Assembly (NCBI GenBank): GCA_008501565.1
Contig: QQUL01000055.1
Location: 1 to 23,082 of the forward strand
DNA: 23,082 nucleotides
Reading direction: 5' to 3'
Source: Armatimonadota bacterium
GTDB lineage: Bacteria; Actinomycetota; Acidimicrobiia; Spongiisociales; UBA5794
Shown here: positions 6,194 to 12,286 of the stretch, in pieces
Layout of the letters: every line of letters starts with the position of its first letter
Position numbering within the stretch: position 1 is the stretch's first letter
Made by a program: the position numbers and the translations under genes
The notes under the pieces: generated by a model
Databases searched by the model: none
The model's input: only the letters and a program-made list of their open reading frames with translations
Told to the model about the DNA's origin: nothing

Positions 6194-7176
6194 CAGCGTG
6201 TCTCCTGTGTCTCGTCGTGCTCGCCGGAATCCCCGTAGTCGCTTGTGTGCCCCGTGAGGGCGAGAAACACATCGTCGAGGGTTGGTCGTCTGATACCCAC
6301 GTCGCGGATTTCTATCTTCGCTGTGTCAAAGGACCGGATAACCGCTGTCAATGTTGCGGCGCCACCGGTGATCGGAGCGCTCAGCGAGCGTGAACGTTTA
6401 TCGATGTGAATCTCATCGTTCGCATGCGGACGGAGGAGCGCTGCAGCGGATCCGAGGTCGGTCCCGGCGCGTACCGTGATCGCTATCCGTTCACCCCCGA
6501 CCTGTGTCTTGAGTTCGTCGGATGTTCCGTGTGCGATTTCTCGGCCGTGGTCGATGACGATGATGTCGTCAGCCAACTGATCGGCTTCTTCGAGGTACTG
6601 GGTCGTCAGGAGCAGGGTTGTTCCTTGCGTGACGAGGTTCCGGATGACTTCCCATAGCTGGATCCGACTCCGCGGATCAAGGCCTGTGGTCGGCTCGTCA
6701 AGGAAGAGGATCGGTGGCTGGGCGACCAGCGCGCCGGCGAGGTCGAGTCGCCTACGCATTCCGCCGGAGTAGGTCTTGACCGGGCGATCGCCAGATTCGA
6801 CGAGGTCGAATTGCTCGAGGAGCTCTCTACTGCGTGTTCGGGCCTTGGCCTTGCCGAGGTGGTACAGCCTCCCGATCATGTCGAGGTTCTCAAAGCCGGT
6901 GAGATGCTCGTCGACAGCTGCGTACTGACCCGACAGTCCGATTCGGCTCCGAACATCATGTGCGGAGGTGAACACATCGAGACCGTCGACAGTCGCCGTT
7001 CCACGATCGGGAATCAACAGTGTGGTGAGAATCGACACCACGGTCGTCTTTCCGGCACCGTTCGGCCCAAGAAGACCGACCACGGTGCCCTTCTCCACAG
7101 ACAGGTCGAACCCATCGAGGGCCACGACATCGCCGTAGTGCTTGACAAGCCCGCGTGCTTCTATAACGGCTGTCAT
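6193..7176 (-). CDS. ABC transporter ATP-binding protein (DrrA-like)
   Basis: The ATPase subunit has 327 aa. It has Walker A GPNGAGKTT (Lys43), the Q-loop region SGQYAAVDEHLTGFENL, the signature YSGGMRRRLDLAGAL, Walker B PILFLDEPTTGLD and the switch-His region TTQYLEEADQLADDI. The C-terminal extension ending PTLDDVFLALTGHTSD is typical of DrrA-type daunorubicin-resistance ATPases. The frame is open back to 7407, but the family start MTAVIEARGLVKHYG at 7176, with GGAAGG eight bases upstream, is clearly right. It forms an overlapping pair with the permease downstream. The likely function is ATP-driven export at the cytoplasmic membrane; the substrate cannot be told. Confidence 0.93.
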   Translation of the reverse strand: MTAVIEARGLVKHYGDVVALDGFDLSVEKGTVVGLLGPNGAGKTTVVSILTTLLIPDRGTATVDGLDVFTSAHDVRSRIGLSGQYAAVDEHLTGFENLDMIGRLYHLGKAKARTRSRELLEQFDLVESGDRPVKTYSGGMRRRLDLAGALVAQPPILFLDEPTTGLDPRSRIQLWEVIRNLVTQGTTLLLTTQYLEEADQLADDIIVIDHGREIAHGTSDELKTQVGGERIAITVRAGTDLGSAAALLRPHANDEIHIDKRSRSLSAPITGGAATLTAVIRSFDTAKIEIRDVGIRRPTLDDVFLALTGHTSDYGDSGEHDETQETR

Positions 7177-7204
7177 GGATGTGCCTTCCCGAAACGAGCG
7201 CAGG

Positions 7205-7213
7205 ATCATATCA
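7205..7213 (-). promoter_or_regulatory. extended -10 element for the ABC transporter operon
   Basis: On the minus strand TGA-TATGAT ends at 7205, 28 bases before the ATG at 7176. The TGN extension compensates for the lack of a recognisable -35. It lies in the 94-base divergent gap to the hydrolase gene. Confidence 0.42.
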
Positions 7214-7270
7214 GCGGGTCCATCACTTTTGCGCTCGCTTTTTCGAAGTGGGTCTGCGTAGGGTTGCCCG

Positions 7271-7954
7271 ATGGACATCATCCTCGTCGCGGGGCTGTGG
7301 CTCAGGAACTCAATCTGGGACGACGTCGCTGTGGCCCTCGAACGGCAAGGGCACCGACCGATCCCCATCACTTTGCCGGGTGTCGACGACGCGTCGCCTG
7401 CGGTCACATTGGCGGATCAGGTTGCCGCCGTGGTTGCTGCGGTCGACGACGCAGATCGGCCCATGGTGGTCGGTCACTCCGCTGCATGCACCTTGGTGTG
7501 GATGGTCGCAGATCAGCGGCCGGAGATGGTCCACAGCGTCGTTCTCATCGGTGGCTTTCCGGCGGGGGATGGCGATACCTACGCTGACTTCTTCGAACCA
7601 ATTGATGGCCTGATGGGCTTTCCGGGCTGGGAGCCCTTCGAAGGTCCCGACAGCGCCGATCTCGACGAGGTAGCTCGCCGGGAGTTCGTGGCGAGCGCAG
7701 TCTCCGTTCCCTCTGGTGTGTCGAAGGGCATTGTCCATCTGACGGATGCGAGAAGGTTCGATGTACCAATACTCGCCGTATGCCCCGAATACACACCGGA
7801 CCAGGCCCGGGGTTGGATCGAGGCCGGGGAAGTACCCGAGCTCACGAACGCAACCCGGGTCACCTTCGCAGACATTGATTCGGGTCACTGGCCGATGGTC
7901 ACCCGACCCGTTGAACTCGCCCAAATCTTGGCTGACGCCGCCACAGCGAGTTGA
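7271..7954 (+). CDS. alpha/beta hydrolase fold protein
   Basis: The 227-aa protein of the alpha/beta hydrolase superfamily opens with the first strand and oxyanion region MDIILVAGLWLRNSIWDDV. The nucleophile elbow VVGHSAACT carries Ser70, and the terminal catalytic His is His206 in DSGHWPM. An acidic residue before it (the region VCPEYTPDQAR or FADID) could complete the triad. The cap region is short. The enzyme is probably a soluble esterase or similar hydrolase of unknown substrate. It is transcribed alone, divergent from the ABC operon. A TAGGGT sequence at 7259-7264 just before the ATG could be a -10 for a leaderless transcript, but this is weak. Confidence 0.88.
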   Translation: MDIILVAGLWLRNSIWDDVAVALERQGHRPIPITLPGVDDASPAVTLADQVAAVVAAVDDADRPMVVGHSAACTLVWMVADQRPEMVHSVVLIGGFPAGDGDTYADFFEPIDGLMGFPGWEPFEGPDSADLDEVARREFVASAVSVPSGVSKGIVHLTDARRFDVPILAVCPEYTPDQARGWIEAGEVPELTNATRVTFADIDSGHWPMVTRPVELAQILADAATAS

Positions 7955-8035
7955 GTGTCGGCGCGCTACATGGTCAGACGACGCGATGAGTCGGCCGGGG
8001 AGACGTTCACCGCGCCGACCAGCCGATGACGCTCG

Positions 8036-8275
8036 CTACTGCGCTCGCAGCCGAGCGAGAAAACTCTCAACCGTTTCGGTCGGGACAATGGTTGAGGCTC
8101 TCTTGCGTAGGGCGTCGTTGCCGGCGATGAGCGCCTCGCCGTGGAGCTTGGTGAGTGCGATGTATTCGGCGTCGGAAGTCTCGGACCACCCGTGCTCAGT
8201 GGCCAGCTTCCAGGCAGTCTCTCGCAGCACCGCGTCACCAAGTAAGCGTCGGGGCAATCGGCAGGCGCGCTCGGA
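8036..8275 (-). pseudogene. C-terminal remnant of a PIN-domain (VapC-like) protein
   Basis: The frame encodes RLPRRLLGDAVLRETAWKLA, then TSDAEYIALTKLHGEALIAGND and a C-terminal stretch VPTETVESFLARLRAQ. This matches the second half of VapC-type PIN proteins, where a GD-x-VL...AW stretch precedes [TY]xDAEY[IV]ALT and a later acidic site. Only a TTG at 8257 could start it in frame, and a TGA sits at 8276-8278. The N-terminal half, with the first catalytic Asp and strand, is missing, and no antitoxin gene is next to it. Homology stops where the tandem-repeat tract at 8280 begins. I therefore read it as a decayed toxin or PIN gene rather than a functional 73-aa protein. Confidence 0.55.
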
Positions 8276-8279
8276 TCAC

Positions 8280-8363
8280 GGATTACAGATTACGGACTAC
8301 GGACGTCCGATTTCGGTCATCGGTCGTCTGTCGTCTGACGTCTGACGTCTGACCTGACTTCTG
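8280..8363 (+). repeat. short degenerate tandem-repeat tract
   Basis: The tract starts with 7-8-base units of the type GATTACAG/GATTACGG/ACTACGG. It passes through the palindrome CGGACGTCCG and ends in GTCTGTC/GTCTGAC units (CGTCTGACGTCTGACGTC), then CTGACTTCTGA. The final motifs recur at 2709-2731. It is non-coding and lies between the PIN remnant and the dcw promoter. Confidence 0.6.
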
Positions 8364-8389
8364 AATGGGGGAGGTTGTGCTCGATTGTG

Positions 8390-8418
8390 TTGACAAGTGG
8401 CGCGGAGTGGGGCATAGT
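8390..8418 (+). promoter_or_regulatory. dcw cluster promoter
   Basis: A -35 TTGACA (8390-8395) and a -10 CATAGT (8413-8418) are separated by exactly 17 bases. The predicted transcription start is near 8425, giving an mraZ leader of about 50 bases. No other convincing promoter was seen before mraZ, so this is probably the main promoter of the cluster. Confidence 0.72.
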
Positions 8419-8432
8419 GGCAGTCCGTGGGA
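8396..8432 (+). promoter_or_regulatory. putative MraZ operator: four TGG boxes at 10-bp steps
   Basis: AGTGG occurs at 8396-8400, 8406-8410 and 8416-8420, and CGTGG at 8426-8430. The TGG cores therefore start at 8398, 8408, 8418 and 8428, exactly one helical turn apart. This is the layout described for MraZ binding (TGGG-type direct repeats with 5-base spacers). The boxes cover the spacer, the -10 and the start site of the promoter, as expected for autorepression by MraZ. Two more TGGs 10 bp apart (8445 and 8455) lie in the leader. Confidence 0.68.
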
Positions 8433-8476
8433 GATGACACGGGATGGAGACCGGTGGATGATGGAGATGCCACGAC

Positions 8477-8908
8477 ATGTTTCTCGGCGAATACAGCCAT
8501 TCGCTCGACGACAAGGGCCGCATTGTGATGCCCTCGAAGTTTCGCGTGGGCCTCGAACACGGTCTTGTCGTGACCAAGGGCCAGGAACGATGCCTCTATG
8601 TCTTTCCGATGGATGTGTGGGATCGCGAGTCCGAACGTGTTCGGAGACTTCCACGCACCGACAAGCGGGCTCGGAACTACTCCCGATCCTTCTTCGCTTC
8701 AGCTTCGGACCAGTCGCTCGACCGCACCGGTCGCTGTGCGATCCCCGAACCACTTCGCCTCTATGCCGGACTTGGGAAGGACGTCACCGTTGTTGGGGTC
8801 TCGGACCGTGTCGAGATCTGGGACACAGAGACATGGAACTCGGTCGCTGCGGAGGCAGACGAGTACTACGCAGGTATCGAGGAGGTTCTGTCCGAGGAAG
8901 GGATATGA
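8477..8908 (+). CDS. mraZ: transcriptional regulator MraZ
   Basis: MraZ is a DNA-binding regulator, assembled as a ring, that represses the dcw cluster. The 143-aa protein has the two AbrB-like halves of the family. The first is MFLGEYSHSLDDKGRIVMPSKFR with the DKGR motif (residues 12-15); the second is SASDQSLDRTGRCAIPEPLR with the matching DxxGR (about residues 82-86). The conserved start MFLGEY fixes the ATG at 8477; a GGAG at 8463-8466 is the likely ribosome site, with rather long spacing. It is the first gene of the cluster, directly behind a promoter carrying four regularly spaced TGG boxes, consistent with autoregulation. The end of the gene carries GAGGAAGGG, a ribosome site for a small ORF that starts on the mraZ stop. 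Confidence 0.97.
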   Translation: MFLGEYSHSLDDKGRIVMPSKFRVGLEHGLVVTKGQERCLYVFPMDVWDRESERVRRLPRTDKRARNYSRSFFASASDQSLDRTGRCAIPEPLRLYAGLGKDVTVVGVSDRVEIWDTETWNSVAAEADEYYAGIEEVLSEEGI

Positions 8909-9156
8909 CATACAGAGAAGACGATCGATCGATGTGGGCTGGCTCGTGGTCAGTCCCCCGGATGCCAATTGGGAGGCCCCTTACTCCGCCCGCTTCCATC
9001 TTGGCGCCAGCGCTCCGGGGGACTGACCATGGTTCAGCCCACACCACGCGACAAGGGATACCACACTCCGGTGATGGTCGACGAGACGGTGTCGTGGCTC
9101 GAAACAGCCGCTCACGGTTGGATCGTCGACGGCACCTTCGGTGGGGGAGGCCATAG
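8905..9156 (+). CDS. possible small coupling ORF across the mraZ-rsmH gap (83 aa)
   Basis: An ATG at 8905 overlaps the mraZ stop as ATGA and is preceded by GAGG (8894-8897) with seven bases of spacing, the same kind of junction used by true genes in this cluster. The frame (MTYREDDRSMWAGSWSVPRM...) is open to 9156, so it crosses the whole rsmH hairpin and ends about 128 bases inside rsmH. The part inside rsmH is Arg-rich and looks like an out-of-frame shadow. No protein family is recognised. I report it as a translated leader candidate whose act of translation could open the hairpin, not as a gene with a known product. It may equally be chance. Confidence 0.3.
   Translation: MTYREDDRSMWAGSWSVPRMPIGRPLTPPASILAPALRGTDHGSAHTTRQGIPHSGDGRRDGVVARNSRSRLDRRRHLRWGRP
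8931..9045 (+). promoter_or_regulatory. long hairpin masking the rsmH ribosome binding site and start codon
   Basis: The left arm 8931-8962 and the right arm 9014-9045 are inverted repeats with 27 of 32 positions complementary. They include an uninterrupted 16-bp core (left TGGTCAGTCCCCCGGA at 8947-8962, its complement at 9014-9029). Three of the five mismatches would be G-U pairs in RNA. The 51-base loop contains a further short stem, GCCAA (8964-8968) with TTGGC (9001-9005). The right arm contains GGGGGA (9017-9022), the rsmH ATG (9029-9031) and its first codons, so the folded RNA would hide the initiation site. No T-tract follows, arguing against a simple terminator. Confidence 0.75.
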
Positions 9157-9964
9157 TCGTGCCCTCCTCGATCGCTACGACGACGTCAGGATCATCGGCC
9201 TCGACCGTGACCCTGATGCCGTCGCCAACGCTTTCACCGATGATCGACTGTTCGTCATCGGTGCCAACTACCGCGACATCGGCGCTGTACTCGACGATCC
9301 ACTTTTTCCTGATGTTGTCGACGGGATCTTGCTCGATCTCGGCGTGTCGTCGCATCAGCTCGATGTCGCGGACCGAGGTTTCTCGTACCACACAGCCGGA
9401 CCGCTCGACATGCGCATGGGTCCGGATGCCAACCGATCCGTGGGTGAACTCATCAACACGGAGAGCGAGGATGAACTCGCCCGCATCCTCAGGACGTACG
9501 GCGAGGAGCGCTTCGCCAGAAGGATTGCAGGAGCCATCGTCGCCAATCGGCCGTTCAGCACCACAACCGATCTCGCGTCCTGCGTCACCGATGCGGTGCC
9601 GGCCCCCGCGCGTCGTGCCGGGCACCCGGCCAGGAGGACCTTCCAGGCCCTCCGTATCGCCGTCAACGACGAACTCAATGCGCTCAGCGAATTCATGGCG
9701 ACAGGCATTGACACATTGGCAGTCGGTGGGCGGCTTGTCGTGATGTCCTACCACTCCCTTGAGGATCGCATCGTCAAGCGGGCACTCACAAAGCGCTCCA
9801 CGACGTGCACCTGTCCTCCAGATCTACCGACCTGCGTCTGCGGAGCATCCCCGGATTTCGTGCTTCTCACCCGCAAAGCCATCAAGCCATCCCAGCAGGA
9901 AATCGAAGAAAACCAACGATCGCGCAGTGCAGTCATGCGAGTCGCGGAGAGGATCTCAGCATGA
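9029..9964 (+). CDS. rsmH: 16S rRNA m4C1402 methyltransferase RsmH (MraW)
   Basis: RsmH is an S-adenosylmethionine-dependent enzyme that N4-methylates C1402 in the decoding centre of 16S rRNA. The 311-aa protein has all family landmarks. GYHTPVMVDETVSWL is at the start, followed by the SAM-binding WIVDGTFGGGGHSRALL and IIGLDRDPDA. Next come DGILLDLGVSSHQLDVADRGFSY, GPLDMRMG, the RRTFQALRIAVNDEL segment and the C-terminal LVVMSYHSLEDRIVK. A late CTCPPDLPTCVCG segment has four Cys. The frame opens at 8969, but the conserved GYHTPVM block and the GGGGGA site favour the ATG at 9029. This start is buried in the right arm of a 32-bp hairpin. It overlaps ftsL by four bases. Confidence 0.96.
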   Translation: MVQPTPRDKGYHTPVMVDETVSWLETAAHGWIVDGTFGGGGHSRALLDRYDDVRIIGLDRDPDAVANAFTDDRLFVIGANYRDIGAVLDDPLFPDVVDGILLDLGVSSHQLDVADRGFSYHTAGPLDMRMGPDANRSVGELINTESEDELARILRTYGEERFARRIAGAIVANRPFSTTTDLASCVTDAVPAPARRAGHPARRTFQALRIAVNDELNALSEFMATGIDTLAVGGRLVVMSYHSLEDRIVKRALTKRSTTCTCPPDLPTCVCGASPDFVLLTRKAIKPSQQEIEENQRSRSAVMRVAERISA

Positions 9965-10368
9965 CATCTCGAGCTGTTCCACACTCATCGCGTCGGGCAC
10001 TCCGTCGTGCGAGGACCGAAGCGGGCAGAGGTCCAAGACTCCTTCCTCTCGGATTCTTCATCGTCGTGGTGATGGCGGTGTTCTTTTTGATGATCTTCCT
10101 GCGTATCGCCCTCGATCGAACGGCGTTTGAGCTCGACACGGTCCAGACGCAGATCACGAAAGCAGAAACCAGACAGCTTGATCTTCGACTCGAACTCGCA
10201 CGCCTGCAGGATCCGCTCCGAATCGACTTTGAGGCGAGGCAGATGGGCATGACGTACCCTGATCAGCGTCTCGCGGTCGTGGTCGAAGGCTTGACGCCGG
10301 GCCGTGCCGACATCGCACCACCGGTCGTGGAGACTCCCGCCCAAGCTCTTGAGGAAGAGCGACCCTAG
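9961..10368 (+). CDS. ftsL: cell division protein FtsL-like
   Basis: A small bitopic membrane protein (135 aa) in the position of ftsL between rsmH and ftsI. A basic cytoplasmic N-terminus (RRALRRARTEAGRGPR) is followed by one transmembrane segment at about residues 29-50. An extracytoplasmic coiled-coil-like stretch follows (FELDTVQTQITKAETRQLDLRLELARLQDP, residues about 54-85). The conserved-looking turn IDFEARQMGMTYPDQ and a Pro/Glu-rich tail end the protein. This layout matches FtsL/DivIC-type proteins, which scaffold FtsQ-FtsI-FtsW at the septum. Sequence identity in this family is low, so the call rests on topology and location. The start codon overlaps the rsmH stop as ATGA. Confidence 0.87.
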   Translation: MTSRAVPHSSRRALRRARTEAGRGPRLLPLGFFIVVVMAVFFLMIFLRIALDRTAFELDTVQTQITKAETRQLDLRLELARLQDPLRIDFEARQMGMTYPDQRLAVVVEGLTPGRADIAPPVVETPAQALEEERP

Positions 10369-10388
10369 TGGTCTGTCGGGGGAGACCA
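10369..10388 (+). other. small hairpin directly after the ftsL stop
   Basis: TGGTCT (10369-10374) and AGACCA (10383-10388) form a perfect 6-bp stem with the 8-base loop GTCGGGGG. It begins on the first base after the ftsL stop codon. The lack of a following T-tract makes a full terminator unlikely; an RNA stability or processing role is possible. Confidence 0.4.
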
Positions 10389-10423
10389 TCGAGATCCAAC
10401 GAAGCAGGCGAAGGAAGCACAAC

Positions 10424-10507
10424 ATGCAGATGAAACGGCCGAGCGCTGACGGCCCGAAGGCAGACCACATCGGTCGTGCCCTCTCTGCCAGTCAGGTGTC
10501 ACCATGA
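10424..10507 (+). CDS. possible 27-aa leader ORF coupled to ftsI
   Basis: An ATG at 10424 is preceded by AAGGAAG with six bases of spacing. The frame encodes MQMKRPSADGPKADHIGRAL and seven further residues. It ends at a TGA (10505-10507) that overlaps the ftsI ATG as ATGA. The ribosome site is at least as good as that of ftsI (AGGTG). The peptide resembles no family I know. The junction type is the same as at most real gene borders in this cluster, so translation of this ORF could deliver ribosomes to ftsI. It could also be chance within a 135-base gap. Confidence 0.35.
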   Translation: MQMKRPSADGPKADHIGRALSASQVSP

Positions 10508-12285
10508 GTGCAGCCAGGCGGTCGAGCCCCAAGAAGATCTGGAAGCCGGGAGACCTTCGCCTCCTCGTGGTGGGAATCGTGTTCGTGCTCGTGTGGGGCG
10601 GAATCGGATTCCGTCTCTTTGATCTGCAGGGGAATCAGGCGGTTGCCCTCGCGACGGTTGGCTTCGATCAGCGTATCAGCGAGCAGACGATCGCTGCCGC
10701 CCGCGGAACCATCTACGACCGAGACGGCGTTGAGATTGCGTTGACGATCGATGGATGGAATGTTGTGGTCGACCCGATGATGCTTGACGACACGGTCGCT
10801 GCCGCCACAGTGCTCGCCCCCTTCGCGGATGTCAGTTTCGAGGAACTCGTGACTGAACTTTCGGAGGGTCAGGCGAAAGAATCACGATATGCAGAGATTG
10901 CGATGCGGGTCAACACGGCACACAAAGAAGCAGTTGAAGCCGCCGTTGCTGAATACAACGCAGGTGTGGACAAAAAGGATCGCCTCACAGGTGTCTTCTA
11001 CCGCAAACAACCCCTGCGGGTGTACCCGGCCGGTTCGGTTGCCGCACAGGTCATCGGACTGACTGCCTACGACACGAACGCCGGCATTGAGGGTCTTGAG
11101 CTCACCTTCAACTCGGAGCTCGAAGGGGAGCCGGGCAGACTGATCGTGGAACGCGATCCTTCCGGCAGGGTGATCCCTCAGGGTCAAGTCATCGTGGAGC
11201 CTGCCGTTGCCGGCTCCGACATAGTGACCACGATCGACCGCGAGATCCAGTTCGCAGCCGAGCAGGGGTTGCGTAGGGCGATTCAGACGACCGGGGCGCA
11301 CAGCGGTGCAGTTGTCGTCCTCGATCCTGATACTGGTGCGATTCTCGCCATGGCCAGCGCCCCCGGGTTCGACCTCAATGATCGTTCAGAGGCAAGCCCG
11401 GCGGTTCTGAGGAATAGAGCCGTATCTGACATGTATGAGCCAGGATCGACACTCAAGGTTCTCACCGTTGCCGCAGCTCTTGAGGAAGGGATCGTATCGG
11501 CGGACACCATGATCGACACGCCTCACACCATCGAGATCGGAGACTTCACGTACTCGGATCATGGCTCCAACCCACCCCAGATGACCGTTCGTGATGTGGT
11601 GGCGAAGTCGTCGAACATCGGCACGATCCACATCGAGCAGATGCTCGGAAAGGAACGTCACTACGACTATCTCACCAAGTTCGGTCTCGGCCGACAGGCG
11701 GGCCTCGATGTTGAGGGTGAGCGGCACGGGACGTTGCCTCCGACGTCGCAGTGGACCGCCACGTCGGGATCCTCGATCGCGATTGGCTACGCCGTACACA
11801 CAACAGCTCTGCAGATGGCGGCCCTGTACGCAGCGATCGCCAACGACGGCGTTTGGACCGAGCCGTACCTCGTCGATCAGATCATCCAGCCTGACGGCAA
11901 GAAGATCAGAACGGCACCTCGTGCCCACCGAGTGTTGTCGCCTGAGACCGCCACGACCGTTCGCTCGATGCTCGGAAGGGTCATCGAGGAGGGAACCGGT
12001 AGCCGAGCCGCCCTCACTGACTACACGGCTGGTGGGAAGACGGGAACGACCGACAAGTTCGATGTGGAACGAGGTGTCTATTCCGATGACACCTACGCGT
12101 CGTTCATCGGAATGGCACCTCTTGACGATCCACGGGTCGTTGTCGCGATTGTGCTCGACACGCCACACGGACAACTCGCCGATGGAACCAGCCTGAGCCT
12201 CGGTGGGGCGTCGGCGGCTCCGGTGTTTGCAGAAGTTGCTCAAAACGCGTTGCATCAGCTTGGTGTCGCCCCGGATCGGGACTGA
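10504..12285 (+). CDS. ftsI: septal peptidoglycan transpeptidase FtsI (class B PBP, PBP3-like)
   Basis: FtsI cross-links septal peptidoglycan as partner of FtsW. The 593-aa protein has a basic N-terminus and one transmembrane helix at about residues 18-38. The PBP dimerisation domain follows (AARGTIYDRDGVEIA near residue 64; RVYPAGSVAAQVIG near residue 173). The transpeptidase domain has all three motifs: S315-T-L-K318 (PGSTLK), S369-S-N371 and K512-T-G-T. There is no PASTA domain at the C-terminus. Length is normal for a class B PBP. The start overlaps a 27-codon ORF, and the stop is followed one base later by the GTG of murE. Confidence 0.96.
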   Translation: MSAARRSSPKKIWKPGDLRLLVVGIVFVLVWGGIGFRLFDLQGNQAVALATVGFDQRISEQTIAAARGTIYDRDGVEIALTIDGWNVVVDPMMLDDTVAAATVLAPFADVSFEELVTELSEGQAKESRYAEIAMRVNTAHKEAVEAAVAEYNAGVDKKDRLTGVFYRKQPLRVYPAGSVAAQVIGLTAYDTNAGIEGLELTFNSELEGEPGRLIVERDPSGRVIPQGQVIVEPAVAGSDIVTTIDREIQFAAEQGLRRAIQTTGAHSGAVVVLDPDTGAILAMASAPGFDLNDRSEASPAVLRNRAVSDMYEPGSTLKVLTVAAALEEGIVSADTMIDTPHTIEIGDFTYSDHGSNPPQMTVRDVVAKSSNIGTIHIEQMLGKERHYDYLTKFGLGRQAGLDVEGERHGTLPPTSQWTATSGSSIAIGYAVHTTALQMAALYAAIANDGVWTEPYLVDQIIQPDGKKIRTAPRAHRVLSPETATTVRSMLGRVIEEGTGSRAALTDYTAGGKTGTTDKFDVERGVYSDDTYASFIGMAPLDDPRVVVAIVLDTPHGQLADGTSLSLGGASAAPVFAEVAQNALHQLGVAPDRD

Positions 12286-12286
12286 C

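Noticed and set aside
7259..7264. TAGGGT as a -10 for a leaderless hydrolase transcript
   Set aside because: There is no supporting -35, and the same bases could serve as a weak ribosome site; it is mentioned only in the gene entry.
8280..8363. Tandem tract as a CRISPR array
   Set aside because: The units are 7-8 bases, degenerate and lack spacers or nearby cas genes.
8931..9045. Reading the rsmH inverted repeat as a MITE with terminal inverted repeats
   Set aside because: No target-site duplication is visible, the arms include conserved rsmH coding sequence, and three of the five mismatches remain pairable in RNA. A genome-wide search would settle it, so this is only set aside.
8931..9045. 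Reading the same hairpin as an intrinsic terminator
   Set aside because: No T-tract follows the stem, the right arm contains the rsmH start, and the downstream genes need transcription through it.
11386..12255. Minus-strand ORF of 289 codons opposite ftsI
   Set aside because: It is a shadow of the transpeptidase domain, with Arg-rich composition and no family motif.
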